Of a DNA stretch of 64,000 bases, positions 8,710 to 17,997 are shown one piece after another. Made by a program: the position numbers and the translations under genes. This DNA is from Clostridium_AT radicumherbarum. Lineage in GTDB: Bacteria; Bacillota; Clostridia; Clostridiales; Clostridiaceae. The notes below the pieces were generated by a model. The model was not told the origin of the DNA. It did no database searches and saw only the letters and a program-made list of their open reading frames with translations. Within the stretch, counting starts at the first letter, position 1. Each line of letters begins with the position of its first letter. The DNA lies in the NCBI RefSeq assembly GCF_045310525.1, contig NZ_JBJHZY010000001.1, positions 434,001 through 498,000 of the forward strand. The letters are read 5' to 3'.

Positions 8710-9629
8710 TATGCTTCAATCTCCTTTCTCTTCAGCACTCCAAGTTGTATAAGGGTTATAACTAATATGATGAGGAATAAAATTATTGATTTAGCACTTG
8801 CATAGGCAAATCTCATGTTTCCATTGAAGGCTTCATTGTAGATATTAAGGCCCATAACAGTTGTAGATCTTACAGGTCCGCCGCCAGTTAAGGCATATAT
8901 AATATCAAAAGCCTTAAAGCCTGTACTTAATGTTAAGAAGGTGCAGATGGTTATTGCATGCATAATTAGCGGCAGAGTTATCTTAAAAAAGGTCTGAAAA
9001 GGAGAGGCTCCATCTATTATCGAAGCTTCCTTTAGTTCCTGGGGCACTCCCTGCAGTGCTGCTAAATAAATGAGCATCATATATCCAACTCCAACCCATA
9101 GTGATACTATTAAAATGGCTATAAAGGCTAATTTAGGTTCTCCAAGCCAGGAGCTATTTAAGAAAGCTATGTGAGTTTTTGTTGATATTTCTGAAAGAAC
9201 CTTAGTGAATATAAATACCCAAACAAAGGAAGATATAATCATGCTTATCATGTTTGGTATGAAAAATATTGTTCTGAAGAATCCATTTCCTCTTTTCTTT
9301 GAGTCTATTAAAACTGCCAAGGCTATGGCAAAAATGTTTTGTGAAACAACCAGAACAACGGCATACTTCAAAGTAAATATTATTGAATCCATAAAATATT
9401 TATCATCTTTAATCGCTTCAATATAATTTTTTAATCCAAGAAACTTAAATGTTTGATTTAATGCATTCCAATCTGTAAAGCTGTAATAAACTCCACTAAT
9501 CATTGGTATAACAAAAAATGTAATATATAATATCAAAGCCGGTGCAATAAAGAAGAGCAAAGATAGGTATTTCTTATTTATAAGGTGCTTTGACTTCGAT
9601 ACTTTTGTATTTTTTGTAATGTTTATCAC
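8709..9629 (-). CDS. carbohydrate ABC transporter permease (MalF/UgpA type)
   Basis: Partner permease of the sugar importer, with six predicted helices. It carries VPQELKEASIIDGASPFQTF and ITLPLIM, the EAA coupling motif, and FDIIYALTGGGPVRSTTV, a MalF-family signature. I prefer GTG 9629, because AGGTGG sits just upstream with proper spacing and overlaps the earlier GTG at 9638. It is separated from the binding-protein gene by a hairpin terminator, so it is probably expressed at a lower level than the binding protein from the same promoter. Confidence 0.92.
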   Translation of the reverse strand: MINITKNTKVSKSKHLINKKYLSLLFFIAPALILYITFFVIPMISGVYYSFTDWNALNQTFKFLGLKNYIEAIKDDKYFMDSIIFTLKYAVVLVVSQNIFAIALAVLIDSKKRGNGFFRTIFFIPNMISMIISSFVWVFIFTKVLSEISTKTHIAFLNSSWLGEPKLAFIAILIVSLWVGVGYMMLIYLAALQGVPQELKEASIIDGASPFQTFFKITLPLIMHAITICTFLTLSTGFKAFDIIYALTGGGPVRSTTVMGLNIYNEAFNGNMRFAYASAKSIILFLIILVITLIQLGVLKRKEIEA

Positions 9630-9660
9630 AGGAACCACCTCTTAAACTTAATAATACTTT

Positions 9661-9697
9661 TTTTAAAAAATTAAGCTACCCTTTTAAGATAGCTTAA
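9661..9697 (-). terminator. intra-operon terminator after the binding-protein gene
   Basis: Stem TTAAGCTA / TAGCTTAA on the minus strand is followed by six U. It lies between the solute-binding gene and the two permeases, a placement that lets most transcripts stop after the abundant binding protein. Confidence 0.75.
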
Positions 9698-9736
9698 TCC
9701 ACTAACCTTTTTAATCTTTAATTATCTAGTATAAGC

Positions 9737-11020
9737 TTATTTACTTGCTTTTACTGAATCTGCCCATACTTTATCTAAGTCTTTAATAACATCGTCTTTA
9801 GACATGCTCTTTAAATAATAGCCTTGAAGAGCTTTACCTACTTCATCCTTAACTGCTTGAGGCATTGAAGGATCTACGTATGCCTTACCAGCTTTAACGT
9901 ATGCTGTTGCATCTTCAACAAAGGATTCAACCTTATAGTTATGAATTGTTGCTACAGGAGCAAACTGACATGCTTGAAAGAACCCAGCAGAGTCTTGATC
10001 ATCATACATGTAGTTTAATAGAGCCTTTGCAACTTCCTTGTTCTTGCTGTGTGTTGAAAGTGCTAGAGAAGTGGAAACACCTAGGTTTACCATGGTTTGA
10101 CTTGGATCATCACTGATTGGAAGTGCTGCAACTCCAAGTTCAAAATTAGGATTTGCCTTCAAAATCTGTGCTGATTCCCATGGCCCTTGAAGCCACATAG
10201 CTGCCTTTCCATTTGCGAAGTCTCCGCAAGCTGGATCTGCGCCAAGGTCAAGAGGCTTTGGAGTTCCGTTGGCATTTATTAAATCCATAACGTCAAACAT
10301 GCCTTGAATTTCTTTATAAGAACCTTGTCCTTTATTCATTCTATCTATAAAGTCTTTATCTGTAGTATTTACATAAGCTCCAACTGCCAAGGAGTTAACT
10401 AATTGTGGAACCCAGCTGTCTTTATAAGATAGCAGCCATGGAGTAATACCTTTTGCCTTAAGCTGAGCAGTAACTGCCTTTAATTCTGATAAGGTTGTAG
10501 GAACGGTTATATTATTGTCTTTAAATATTTTCTTGTTGTATATATATCCCCAGCTGCTGTTTTCAAGAGGTACTGCAACAATCTTTCCATTATATGAAAC
10601 TGGTCCCTTAATTTTTTCTATAATCTTTGAAGCAAAGGGTTGATCATTTAAGTCTTCTAGGTATCCTGCTTTTCCAAAGTCAGGTATTTGATTGGCAGCA
10701 TGAACTGCAAATATGTCCATATCATCTCCGCCAGCAAGTCTAGTCTTTAAAAGCTGGTCTGATGTATTTGCATCTGGCATTTCAAGGTCATAGGTTACCT
10801 TAACGCCTTTTTCTTTTTCATACTTAGCTGCAAATTGATCAAAGTACTTAGTATATTGTTCTTTAAATCTCGCTTGTCCTTGTCCGATGAATAACTTCAA
10901 ATGTACTTCTTTTGCTGAACTTCCCGTATTTGAGTTTGCTGGTGTACTTGAGCAGCCTGCAAGGATAGATGCTAGCAGTAATCCACTTGTAATTATTGAA
11001 AGCAACTTTTTAGTTTTCAT
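9737..11020 (-). CDS. sugar ABC transporter solute-binding lipoprotein
   Basis: A 427-residue extracellular binding protein. The N-terminus MKTKKLLSIITSGLLLASIL followed by AGC is a lipoprotein signal peptide with the lipobox cysteine near residue 23. The body is a family-1 (MalE-like) solute-binding fold: KLFIGQGQARFKEQY at the start, PLENSSWGYIYNKKIF, and FANGKAAMWLQGPWESAQI, the strand that lines the sugar cleft. It feeds the two permeases downstream. Its promoter carries a cre-like site. The ligand is likely an oligosaccharide related to the substrate of the adjacent GH30 enzyme (inference). Confidence 0.93.
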   Translation of the reverse strand: MKTKKLLSIITSGLLLASILAGCSSTPANSNTGSSAKEVHLKLFIGQGQARFKEQYTKYFDQFAAKYEKEKGVKVTYDLEMPDANTSDQLLKTRLAGGDDMDIFAVHAANQIPDFGKAGYLEDLNDQPFASKIIEKIKGPVSYNGKIVAVPLENSSWGYIYNKKIFKDNNITVPTTLSELKAVTAQLKAKGITPWLLSYKDSWVPQLVNSLAVGAYVNTTDKDFIDRMNKGQGSYKEIQGMFDVMDLINANGTPKPLDLGADPACGDFANGKAAMWLQGPWESAQILKANPNFELGVAALPISDDPSQTMVNLGVSTSLALSTHSKNKEVAKALLNYMYDDQDSAGFFQACQFAPVATIHNYKVESFVEDATAYVKAGKAYVDPSMPQAVKDEVGKALQGYYLKSMSKDDVIKDLDKVWADSVKASK

Positions 11021-11062
11021 AATATTAAATACCCCCCTTAAACTATGTAATCTTTTCTCAAG

Positions 11063-11090
11063 ATTATAAAATCATTATAAACGTTTTCAA
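11063..11090 (-). promoter_or_regulatory. promoter of the sugar-transport operon with overlapping cre-like site
   Basis: On the minus strand TTGAAA (11090-11085), a 16-bp spacer and TATAAT (11068-11063) form a good sigma-A promoter. The segment 11075-11090 reads TTATAAACGTTTTCAA on the plus strand. Its 14-bp core has one mismatch to the CcpA consensus TGWAANCGNTNWCA. The site covers the -35 box, so CcpA binding would repress. Confidence 0.65.
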
Positions 11091-11134
11091 AATTATTGTA
11101 ATTGATTAGCATTGTACTTAATTATTGTAAAATA

Positions 11135-12208
11135 TTAACCTTCTTTTCTCATATCACCAGGTGAGGAGCCATAATAATTTTTAAAAACATGATAGAAGTG
11201 AGTTAAATCATCATAGCCTACTACTTTAGCTATGTTTTTAATGCTTATATCTTTAATTTCAAGCATTTCCTTAGCCCTCATCATTCTTAAATCTAAGACA
11301 TAATTCATTAAGTTCTTATTATATTTTGATTTAAAGGCCTTTGATAAATACTCCTTGCTTAAGAAAAACAAGCTAGATAGCTTATCTAAGGAAATGTGTT
11401 CCGTGTAATGTAATTCTATATATGCTTTCACTTGAGCTATTGTATTCATGCTGTTACACCTTGTATTTTCATTAACATATATAATAGCTTTTTCAATATT
11501 TGAATATATTAATGTAAAAACTTCATGAAGGCTTTTTTTCTCTAAATCCTCTATATTTAGCGCTATTATATTTTGCTCTGCTTCAGCATTTATTAAGTTT
11601 TCCGTAGTTAGAATATACTCTTCCATCATCTCTTTAAAAACCTTTATGGTTATCTTTATAACTGTCTTTTCCTGAATCTTATTTTGAATAATATTATCAT
11701 ATAGTCTTTTTAAAGTATTTTTGATTCCCCAAAGGTTTCTTTCCACAAGCAGTCTTTCTATAACTTTTTTTTCGTTCATAATTAAGCTCAAGGTATTTTT
11801 ATCAATTTCCTTACCTAAACCATAAATTGATTGAGCCTTTATTTCCGATACACACTTTCCAATTGCTGCATTTAGTTCCTGCTTATCTATAGGCTTTAAA
11901 ATATAGTCTATTGCCTTTGATTTAATGGCTTGTTTTGTAAATTCAAAATCATTGTAGCCACTGATAACAATAAGCTTTATGTTTGGAAAATCCTCATTAA
12001 GTATTCTTAGTAAATCTACACCACCTAATCCAGGCATATTCATATCAGTTATGACTATTTGAGGATTATTTTCTTTTATAAGTCCGAGGCCTTCAATGCC
12101 ATCATATGCTTCATCGATGGCTGTAATCTCATGCCTATCCCAATCCCCGAAAGCTCTTACAGTTTTTCTTGTCCATATTTCATCATCAATTATTAGTACT
12201 TTTAGCAT
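11135..12208 (-). CDS. YesN-type response regulator (receiver + AraC HTH)
   Basis: Residues 1-120 are a receiver domain: LIIDDEIWTRK for the acidic pocket, phospho-acceptor Asp in VITDMNMPGLGG, and Lys in YILKPIDK. The C-terminal ~100 residues are an AraC-type pair of helix-turn-helix motifs (YTEHISLDKLSSLFFLSKEY, then IKNIAKVVGYDDLTHFYHVF). The middle is a helical linker. It overlaps the kinase gene by 1 bp. By family precedent it activates neighbouring sugar-uptake and glycosidase genes when the kinase senses an extracellular carbohydrate. Confidence 0.92.
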   Translation of the reverse strand: MLKVLIIDDEIWTRKTVRAFGDWDRHEITAIDEAYDGIEGLGLIKENNPQIVITDMNMPGLGGVDLLRILNEDFPNIKLIVISGYNDFEFTKQAIKSKAIDYILKPIDKQELNAAIGKCVSEIKAQSIYGLGKEIDKNTLSLIMNEKKVIERLLVERNLWGIKNTLKRLYDNIIQNKIQEKTVIKITIKVFKEMMEEYILTTENLINAEAEQNIIALNIEDLEKKSLHEVFTLIYSNIEKAIIYVNENTRCNSMNTIAQVKAYIELHYTEHISLDKLSSLFFLSKEYLSKAFKSKYNKNLMNYVLDLRMMRAKEMLEIKDISIKNIAKVVGYDDLTHFYHVFKNYYGSSPGDMRKEG

Positions 12209-14031
12209 TATTCTTCTCCTTCCTTTAAAGCCTTAAAGATCATTGTAATTTTCGTTCCCTTATCTTTTTCACTGTAAAGCTTTATACCATAGTCATTGCC
12301 AAAATACAGCTTCAGCCTGGCATCCACATTTTTTAAGCCCATACTTCCTTCTATTTCAAGTACATTATTTATATTGTTTTGAAGCAGCTTATCTATCTCT
12401 TCAATTCTTTTTTCCTCAATACCTAATCCATTATCCTCAACAATAATCATTATATCCTTTTCACTTTTTATAGCCTGTACGCTTAGCTTCCAAATACCAG
12501 CTTTCTTTTCCAAGCCGTGTTTAAAAGAGTTTTCTATAATAGGCTGAAGGCTTAACTTAGGTAATAAATAATCATTTAGCCCTTCCTCAATATTAAGCTC
12601 AATATCAATCCTATCTGTAAATCTCATTTGCTGAATTAATAAATAATCCTTAAGATGTAAAATCTCTTGCTTAATGGTAACTAAATCTTCTTTTACCTTA
12701 ATAGAGTAAAGTAGCATATTGCTTATAGCTTTAATTAAGGTATATATTTCAGGTACATTTTTTGAAATTGCAATGCCGCCGATAAGCTGCAGTGAATTAT
12801 TCATGAAATGTGGATTTATTTGTGCCTGTAATGCCTTAAATTGAGCGTTTCTTTTTTCCATCTTTACTTTATAATCGCTATCAATTAAATTTCTAATCTT
12901 CTCGATCATAATGGAATAGCTTTGTTCAAGGATTCCAATTTCATCTTTTCTGCCTGTTGGTTTAAAATTCACTGAATATATATCATTTATATTCTTCATG
13001 GACTTCGAAAGACTTCTAATAGGGCTTGTTGTCCCATGAGCAATGGCAATAGAAATTAAAATGCATATTATTAAAGAGATGACCATAATCAGGATGCTTA
13101 TATTTAAGGTATCTCTTGCGCCTTTAACTATAAAGGAGTTTGGAATTATTTTTAAGGCTATTAGAGAATCATTTGAAATTCTATAATAAAAAATAGAATA
13201 ATCTTTTGTTTTGATATAAGAATTGCCAGAAGTTTTGTTTTGATTTATTAAATCAACTGCTTCCTTTATCTGAGGATTGTCCTCTTTAGCTCCAAAAGGA
13301 TTATATATAACCTTGCCCTCAGTATCTGTAATTAAGATATTACTTTCATCTTCAGTTTTTAATATATTTAAGATATCATCCATCTGTTTCCACTTTACAT
13401 TGAGAAAAATCACACCTTGAAAATCATTTGCAAATTTGGATAATCTCCTATATACAAAAAAATTTTTATCCTTTACATTGAAGGTATCCTTCAAGTTATC
13501 TGGGATAAAGTTATTGTTAGTAATAATAGTATTTAAAGCATTTTGCTTACTGGAAGAGTACCAAATTTCATCCATTAATTTATAATCAGAGGTGTAATTA
13601 TAAACTCCATCTGATAAATAAAAAAGCTGAGACTTACTTTCATTAAAGAATAATAGACCATTAAAATTTTTATTAGAGTAAATTAGTGAAAACATCTTAC
13701 TTAATATATAGTTTTTAGAATCAACTTGAGTTAAATAGTTACTGTCATCAATTTTATTCATATTTTTTGAAACATTAGGGTCAATTAAGAAATTCAGCAG
13801 CAAATCGTTGAGCTGTGTAATAGTGTTATCTATGTACTTACCAGTCCAAACTATAGATCTGCTATTTGAATTTATTATTTCACTTTCCATAGAATCACTA
13901 GAACGAGTAAAGGATAATAGCGTAATTATTGCAAGGGGCACAGCTAAGGAAAGGCTTATAATTACAATTAATCGAAATTTAATACTTTCCTCCAAGCGTG
14001 CCTTAATTGATTTTCTTATAATATGCTTCAT
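12208..14031 (-). CDS. YesM-type sensor histidine kinase
   Basis: A membrane sensor kinase of the LytS/YesM class. The first transmembrane helix is near residues 20-45, an extracellular ~250-residue sensing region follows, then a second helix near 300-325 and a HAMP linker (GTTSPIRSLSKSMKNIND). The phospho-acceptor His lies in QAQINPHFMNNSLQ, and the ATPase domain shows LQPIIENSFKHGLE and VEDNGLGI. ATG 14031 is preferred because AAAGGATG precedes it; an earlier ATG at 14040 overlaps that site. Cotranscribed with its response regulator. Confidence 0.92.
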   Translation of the reverse strand: MKHIIRKSIKARLEESIKFRLIVIISLSLAVPLAIITLLSFTRSSDSMESEIINSNSRSIVWTGKYIDNTITQLNDLLLNFLIDPNVSKNMNKIDDSNYLTQVDSKNYILSKMFSLIYSNKNFNGLLFFNESKSQLFYLSDGVYNYTSDYKLMDEIWYSSSKQNALNTIITNNNFIPDNLKDTFNVKDKNFFVYRRLSKFANDFQGVIFLNVKWKQMDDILNILKTEDESNILITDTEGKVIYNPFGAKEDNPQIKEAVDLINQNKTSGNSYIKTKDYSIFYYRISNDSLIALKIIPNSFIVKGARDTLNISILIMVISLIICILISIAIAHGTTSPIRSLSKSMKNINDIYSVNFKPTGRKDEIGILEQSYSIMIEKIRNLIDSDYKVKMEKRNAQFKALQAQINPHFMNNSLQLIGGIAISKNVPEIYTLIKAISNMLLYSIKVKEDLVTIKQEILHLKDYLLIQQMRFTDRIDIELNIEEGLNDYLLPKLSLQPIIENSFKHGLEKKAGIWKLSVQAIKSEKDIMIIVEDNGLGIEEKRIEEIDKLLQNNINNVLEIEGSMGLKNVDARLKLYFGNDYGIKLYSEKDKGTKITMIFKALKEGEE

Positions 14032-14152
14032 AAAAAACATCCTTTACATTTTAATATATATCACCTTTTGATGGGGAAAATGAAAAGACTATGAGATATG
14101 TAAAATTATTAAAATTTAGATTGAATTTACATTATCAAATCTATTACAATAG

Positions 14153-14166
14153 TGTTAACGATATCA
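14153..14166. promoter_or_regulatory. cre-like site between the kinase and GH30 genes
   Basis: TGTTAACGATATCA differs at one position from the CcpA consensus TGWAANCGNTNWCA. It lies in the divergent intergenic region, about 105 bp before the GH30 start, so it could control either or both directions. I found no unambiguous promoter hexamers beside it. Confidence 0.45.
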
Positions 14167-14270
14167 TTTTACTACAAAATTATACATATGTTAAGCTATA
14201 GAGAGGTTTCAATTGTGAAAACAATGAAAAGATATAGCCAAGAATATTAACCTAAAGGGAGTGAAAAATT

Positions 14271-15608
14271 GTGAAGAATGTAAAAGTAATTTTAACCTCA
14301 AAGAATACTGATGACAGACTTACAGAAAAGGAAGCTTTAAGCTTTGAAAGTAAAGAATCAGAAAAGGTTGATGTTAAGCTTGATGCTTCGAGGACATATC
14401 AAAGCATAATAGGCTTTGGGGGCGCCTTTACTGAAGCTGCTGCTTATACCCTTTCTAGGATGAGTGAAGACAAGAGACAAAAGGTAATCACTAGCTATTT
14501 TGACAAAGAAAAAGGCCTAGGCTACAGTATAGGAAGAGTACATATTCATAGCTGCGACTTTGCCTTAGAAAATTATACTTACACCGAAGCTTACGATACT
14601 GAATTAAACTCCTTTGATATTTCTAGAGATAGAAAGTGGATAATTCCTTTGATAAAGGATGCAGTGGAAACAAGAGGAGAGAATATAAGTCTCCTTGCAT
14701 CACCTTGGAGTCCACCAGCATGGATGAAATCAAACAATGACATGAATCACGGTGGAAATTTATTACCGGAATATAGAAAAGCATGGGCAAGTTATTATAC
14801 AAAATTTATTAGAGCCTATGAAAATGAAGGCCTAAATATTTGGGCTATTACAGTACAAAATGAGCCAGAAGCTGTACAAACCTGGGATTCTTGTATATAC
14901 ACAGAGTTTGAAGAGAGAGATTTCGTTAGAGATTATCTAGGACCTATTTTGTTTTCAGAAGGTTTTCAACATGTAAAACTGTTAATATGGGATCATAACA
15001 GAGATGTAATTGTTAGAAGAGCCTCTGGAGTACTGTCAGATCCAGAAGCAGCAAAATATGTATGGGGTACTGCATTTCACTGGTATGTAACCGAGGAGTT
15101 TGAAAACGTAGGAAAGGTTCATGATCTATTTCCAGATAAGCACCTTTTATTTACAGAAGGCTGTCAAGAGGGTGGAACAAAGCTAGGAGAATGGCTTACC
15201 GGAGAAAGATACGGAAGAAATATGATTGGAGACTTAAATAACTGGACTGAAGGCTATTTAGATTGGAATATTGTTCTTGATGAAGAAGGCGGCCCGAACC
15301 ATGTAGGCAACTTTTGCGATGCTCCAATAATTGCAGATACTAAAACTAATGAATTGCATTATGAGAGCTCATATTACTATATTGGACATTTTAGCAAGTA
15401 CATAAAACCAGGAGCTGTTAGAATTGGTGTAGATAATTCAAATGATAAGCTTTATGTGACAGCTTTCTTAAATGTTGATGGAACTATAGCTGTTGTAGCA
15501 ATGAATGAAAAGGATGAGGCTATTGAATTTAAATTAGGCTACGAAGATAAGATATTAAACTTAAAATTAGACCCACATTCTATTGTAACTTATTTATTTG
15601 AAAAATAA
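14271..15608 (+). CDS. glycoside hydrolase family 30 enzyme
   Basis: A 445-residue cytoplasmic GH30 glycosidase; it has no signal peptide. The N-terminal signature is SIIGFGGAFTEAAAYTL (residues 45-61). Further landmarks are SPWSPPAWMKSN, the acid/base Glu198 in TVQNEPEAVQTWDSC, and the nucleophile Glu296 in LLFTEGCQEGG. The last ~60 residues form the usual beta-sandwich strand set. GH30 enzymes act on beta-glucosides, beta-xylosides or related beta-linked sugars with retention; the exact sugar is not readable here. It starts at GTG 14271 with AAAGGGAG upstream and is divergent from the YesMN-transport unit, which probably imports its substrate. Confidence 0.92.
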   Translation: MKNVKVILTSKNTDDRLTEKEALSFESKESEKVDVKLDASRTYQSIIGFGGAFTEAAAYTLSRMSEDKRQKVITSYFDKEKGLGYSIGRVHIHSCDFALENYTYTEAYDTELNSFDISRDRKWIIPLIKDAVETRGENISLLASPWSPPAWMKSNNDMNHGGNLLPEYRKAWASYYTKFIRAYENEGLNIWAITVQNEPEAVQTWDSCIYTEFEERDFVRDYLGPILFSEGFQHVKLLIWDHNRDVIVRRASGVLSDPEAAKYVWGTAFHWYVTEEFENVGKVHDLFPDKHLLFTEGCQEGGTKLGEWLTGERYGRNMIGDLNNWTEGYLDWNIVLDEEGGPNHVGNFCDAPIIADTKTNELHYESSYYYIGHFSKYIKPGAVRIGVDNSNDKLYVTAFLNVDGTIAVVAMNEKDEAIEFKLGYEDKILNLKLDPHSIVTYLFEK

Positions 15609-15684
15609 TTTTTGCAAATACTTCTGAGGTGCTTAATTTTCAGGCGTTTAAATATTTATGGCTAAATAGCTTATTGTATAAATT

Positions 15685-15720
15685 AAAGGTGCTAAATATC
15701 ATTAGATTTAGCACCTTTTT
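15685..15720 (+). terminator. terminator after GH30
   Basis: A 13-bp perfect stem (AAAGGTGCTAAAT / ATTTAGCACCTTT) with an 8-nt loop and following T-tract. Confidence 0.85.
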
Positions 15721-15908
15721 ATTTATGAAGGCATAGTATAAGTATTAGTTTTCAAATACTTAATTTGAAGTTGTATTAGTAAATAGCTTGTATTAAAATA
15801 AAAAGTGGAATTTAAGGATCATTTTAAATAACATGATTATTAATGGATAAATAAAACGAATTATAGCGAATTATAAGTTAAATCAATGCAAAGGAAGCGA
15901 ATGCTCTT
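15721..15908. other. A/T-rich leader of the MATE gene
   Basis: About 190 bp with no ORF and no recognisable riboswitch fold. Two direct repeats of the short word GAATTATA occur at about 15859 and 15868. I see no clear palindrome or regulator site. Confidence 0.4.
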
Positions 15909-17285
15909 ATGACTTTACGAAAACGTAATATGGATATGTGCAGTGGTCCACTGTTTAGTAAGATATTGGTCTTTGCCCTGCCAATCATGGCAATGTATAT
16001 CCTTCAGTTAATGTTCAATACTGCTGATATGGTAGTCGTAGGGCGTTTTTCTGGAAGCAAGGCGCTGGCAGCGGTAGGCGCAACAGGTTCACTCATTAAC
16101 CTCATCATCACCTTGTTTATGGGCTTATCAGTAGGTACCACTGTAGTTGTGGCACAAGATTTTGGTGCTAATAATCGGGACTCCGTAAGCAAATCTGTTC
16201 ACACTTCCATAGCTGTCAGCATCATTGGTGGTCTGATTGTCATGGTGATGGGCATTGTTCTTTGTAAACCATTGCTGATAATGATGGGTACCCCAAAAGA
16301 CATTATCGGTCTTGCGGTGCTATATATGGAAATTTATTTTATCAGCACACCTGCTACTATGGTATACAACTTCGCAGCAGCTATCCTACGTGCAGCAGGT
16401 GATAGCCGCCGACCAATGTACTACCTCATCATTACTGGCACTTTACACGTGATATTAAACCTGTTTTTGGTCATTGTTCTGCATATGAGTGTAGCAGGTG
16501 TTGCAACTGCCACAGTTATTTCAGAGTATTTATCGGTACTGCTTATTATGATGAGCCTTTCAAGGTGCGACGGAGCAATACGCTTCATACCACAGAAGAT
16601 GCGTATTGATGGGAATAAACTGAAGGAAATTATAAGGATTGGTCTGCCTGCAGGTATGCAGGGACTTTTATTCTCTATTTCAAATGTGCTTATTCAGTCA
16701 GCCGTCAATTCCTTTGGCTCCACTATGGTTGCAGCTAGTGCCGCTGCAGGAAATGTGGAAAACTATATAGGCACTACTATGAACGCCTATTATAATGCGG
16801 CTATTGCCTTTACGGGACAGAACATGGGTGCGAAGAAGTATGATAGAATTGATACCATAGCAAAGGTGAGCACGGTATTAATCTTCGCCACTTGGATTGT
16901 ATTGGGCGGCGGTATATTGCTTTTCGGAAGGCCGCTGATTAATATCTTTACCTCCGACCCTGAGGTAATTAAACTGGGCATGCTGAGATTAAATATTATG
17001 ATAGCTGCATTCTTTACCTGCGGCATGATGAATGTATTTCCGGGACTTACCAGAGGGATGGGTTATTCTATTCTCCCTATGCTTTGCACTCTGGTAGGTG
17101 CCTGTATCTTGCGAATTGTTTGGCTTGCTACTATCTTTACTTGGCATCATACAGAAATTATGCTTTTTCTCTGCTATCCTGTTACTTGGGCGCTGGCTGG
17201 ACTTGGTCAGGTTGTTATTTACTTATATGCACGTCGGCAGATTCGTAAGCCTGCAGCGCAAGTGGTTGAGGCTGTTGGAATATAA
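15909..17285 (+). CDS. MATE family cation/drug antiporter
   Basis: A 458-residue protein with twelve predicted transmembrane helices, arranged as two bundles of six in the usual MATE pseudo-repeat. It begins with GPLFSKILVFALPIMAMYIL. FNTADMVVVGRFSGSKALAAVGATG is the typical helix 1-2 region, and the family landmark GMQGLLFSISN opens the second half. It should export cationic compounds using Na+ or H+. The start is ATG 15909, behind AAGGAAG. Codon use here is visibly richer in G and C (CTG, GGC, GCG) than in neighbouring genes, which hints at a separate origin. No regulator gene is attached. Confidence 0.92.
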   Translation: MTLRKRNMDMCSGPLFSKILVFALPIMAMYILQLMFNTADMVVVGRFSGSKALAAVGATGSLINLIITLFMGLSVGTTVVVAQDFGANNRDSVSKSVHTSIAVSIIGGLIVMVMGIVLCKPLLIMMGTPKDIIGLAVLYMEIYFISTPATMVYNFAAAILRAAGDSRRPMYYLIITGTLHVILNLFLVIVLHMSVAGVATATVISEYLSVLLIMMSLSRCDGAIRFIPQKMRIDGNKLKEIIRIGLPAGMQGLLFSISNVLIQSAVNSFGSTMVAASAAAGNVENYIGTTMNAYYNAAIAFTGQNMGAKKYDRIDTIAKVSTVLIFATWIVLGGGILLFGRPLINIFTSDPEVIKLGMLRLNIMIAAFFTCGMMNVFPGLTRGMGYSILPMLCTLVGACILRIVWLATIFTWHHTEIMLFLCYPVTWALAGLGQVVIYLYARRQIRKPAAQVVEAVGI

Positions 17286-17369
17286 GGTTGTATTACTTTG
17301 TTAAAGATTATTATATTTTAAATAATACTTATAATTTACTAATAAATTCACTATTTATATATTAAATTG

Positions 17370-17410
17370 ATAGGCATGAAAGTCTCACATAGACCTTCAT
17401 GCCTTTATTG
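17370..17410. terminator. bidirectional terminator
   Basis: Stem AGGCATGAA / TTCATGCCT (17372-17380, 17396-17404), extended by an inner GTCT / AGAC pair. It lies between the convergent MATE and Fe-S genes. Confidence 0.75.
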
Positions 17411-17413
17411 TAC

Positions 17414-17986
17414 TCAGTTCTTCTTTTTAATATTAATAGCTAAATCTGATATTGTATTAATAGGACATATTGTGCACCAGGTTCTAGGCATATAGATAAG
17501 ACCAAGAACCATGCCTATAACAGTTGTTGTAAACATCATAGAATAAACTCTAAAGGATAAATGTACTATCCAATCAGGTATAGAGTTTATATTTAAGAGT
17601 TGAGGCATATTCCATGGAAGCTTAAATGCGATCATAAATCTCACCTTTTCCATGGGAGCAATCCTACCCTTGTATACCATTATAGTTGACATAAATAGAA
17701 TAAATAAATTGAAGCTAAAATAAGTTAAGAAAAACCATCTTCCATCACCGTTTGTAAGCCATTTAGGCAGAGTCTTGCCTTTAATAGACTTGTTTTTAAA
17801 TAAGAAAGTAAAAAAGTGTGCTCTTGGACAATAATTCTGACACCAGGTTTTTTTACCATCCTTTGCTAACAGGATAAATGGAATAATCATGCAGGCAAAA
17901 CCAAGCCATGCAAAAATAATATTAAAAAATCCAAGAGTGAAAAATAGTATGGTTACTATATATAATTTGTTTGTCCATCTCTTCAT
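17414..17986 (-). CDS. NapH-like membrane Fe-S protein (short form)
   Basis: A 190-residue integral membrane protein with four to five hydrophobic helices and two cysteine motifs of the NapH/NosR/RnfB-associated type: WCQNYCPRAHFF near residue 48 and WCTICPINTISD near 170. These C-x2/3-CP motifs are thought to sit at the membrane face and take part in electron transfer. It lies 11 bp downstream of the CoA-disulfide-reductase fusion on the same strand, so it is very probably in its operon and may pass electrons between the quinone or flavin pool and sulfur chemistry (inference). Confidence 0.82.
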   Translation of the reverse strand: MKRWTNKLYIVTILFFTLGFFNIIFAWLGFACMIIPFILLAKDGKKTWCQNYCPRAHFFTFLFKNKSIKGKTLPKWLTNGDGRWFFLTYFSFNLFILFMSTIMVYKGRIAPMEKVRFMIAFKLPWNMPQLLNINSIPDWIVHLSFRVYSMMFTTTVIGMVLGLIYMPRTWCTICPINTISDLAINIKKKN

Positions 17987-17997
17987 TTATATCTATA

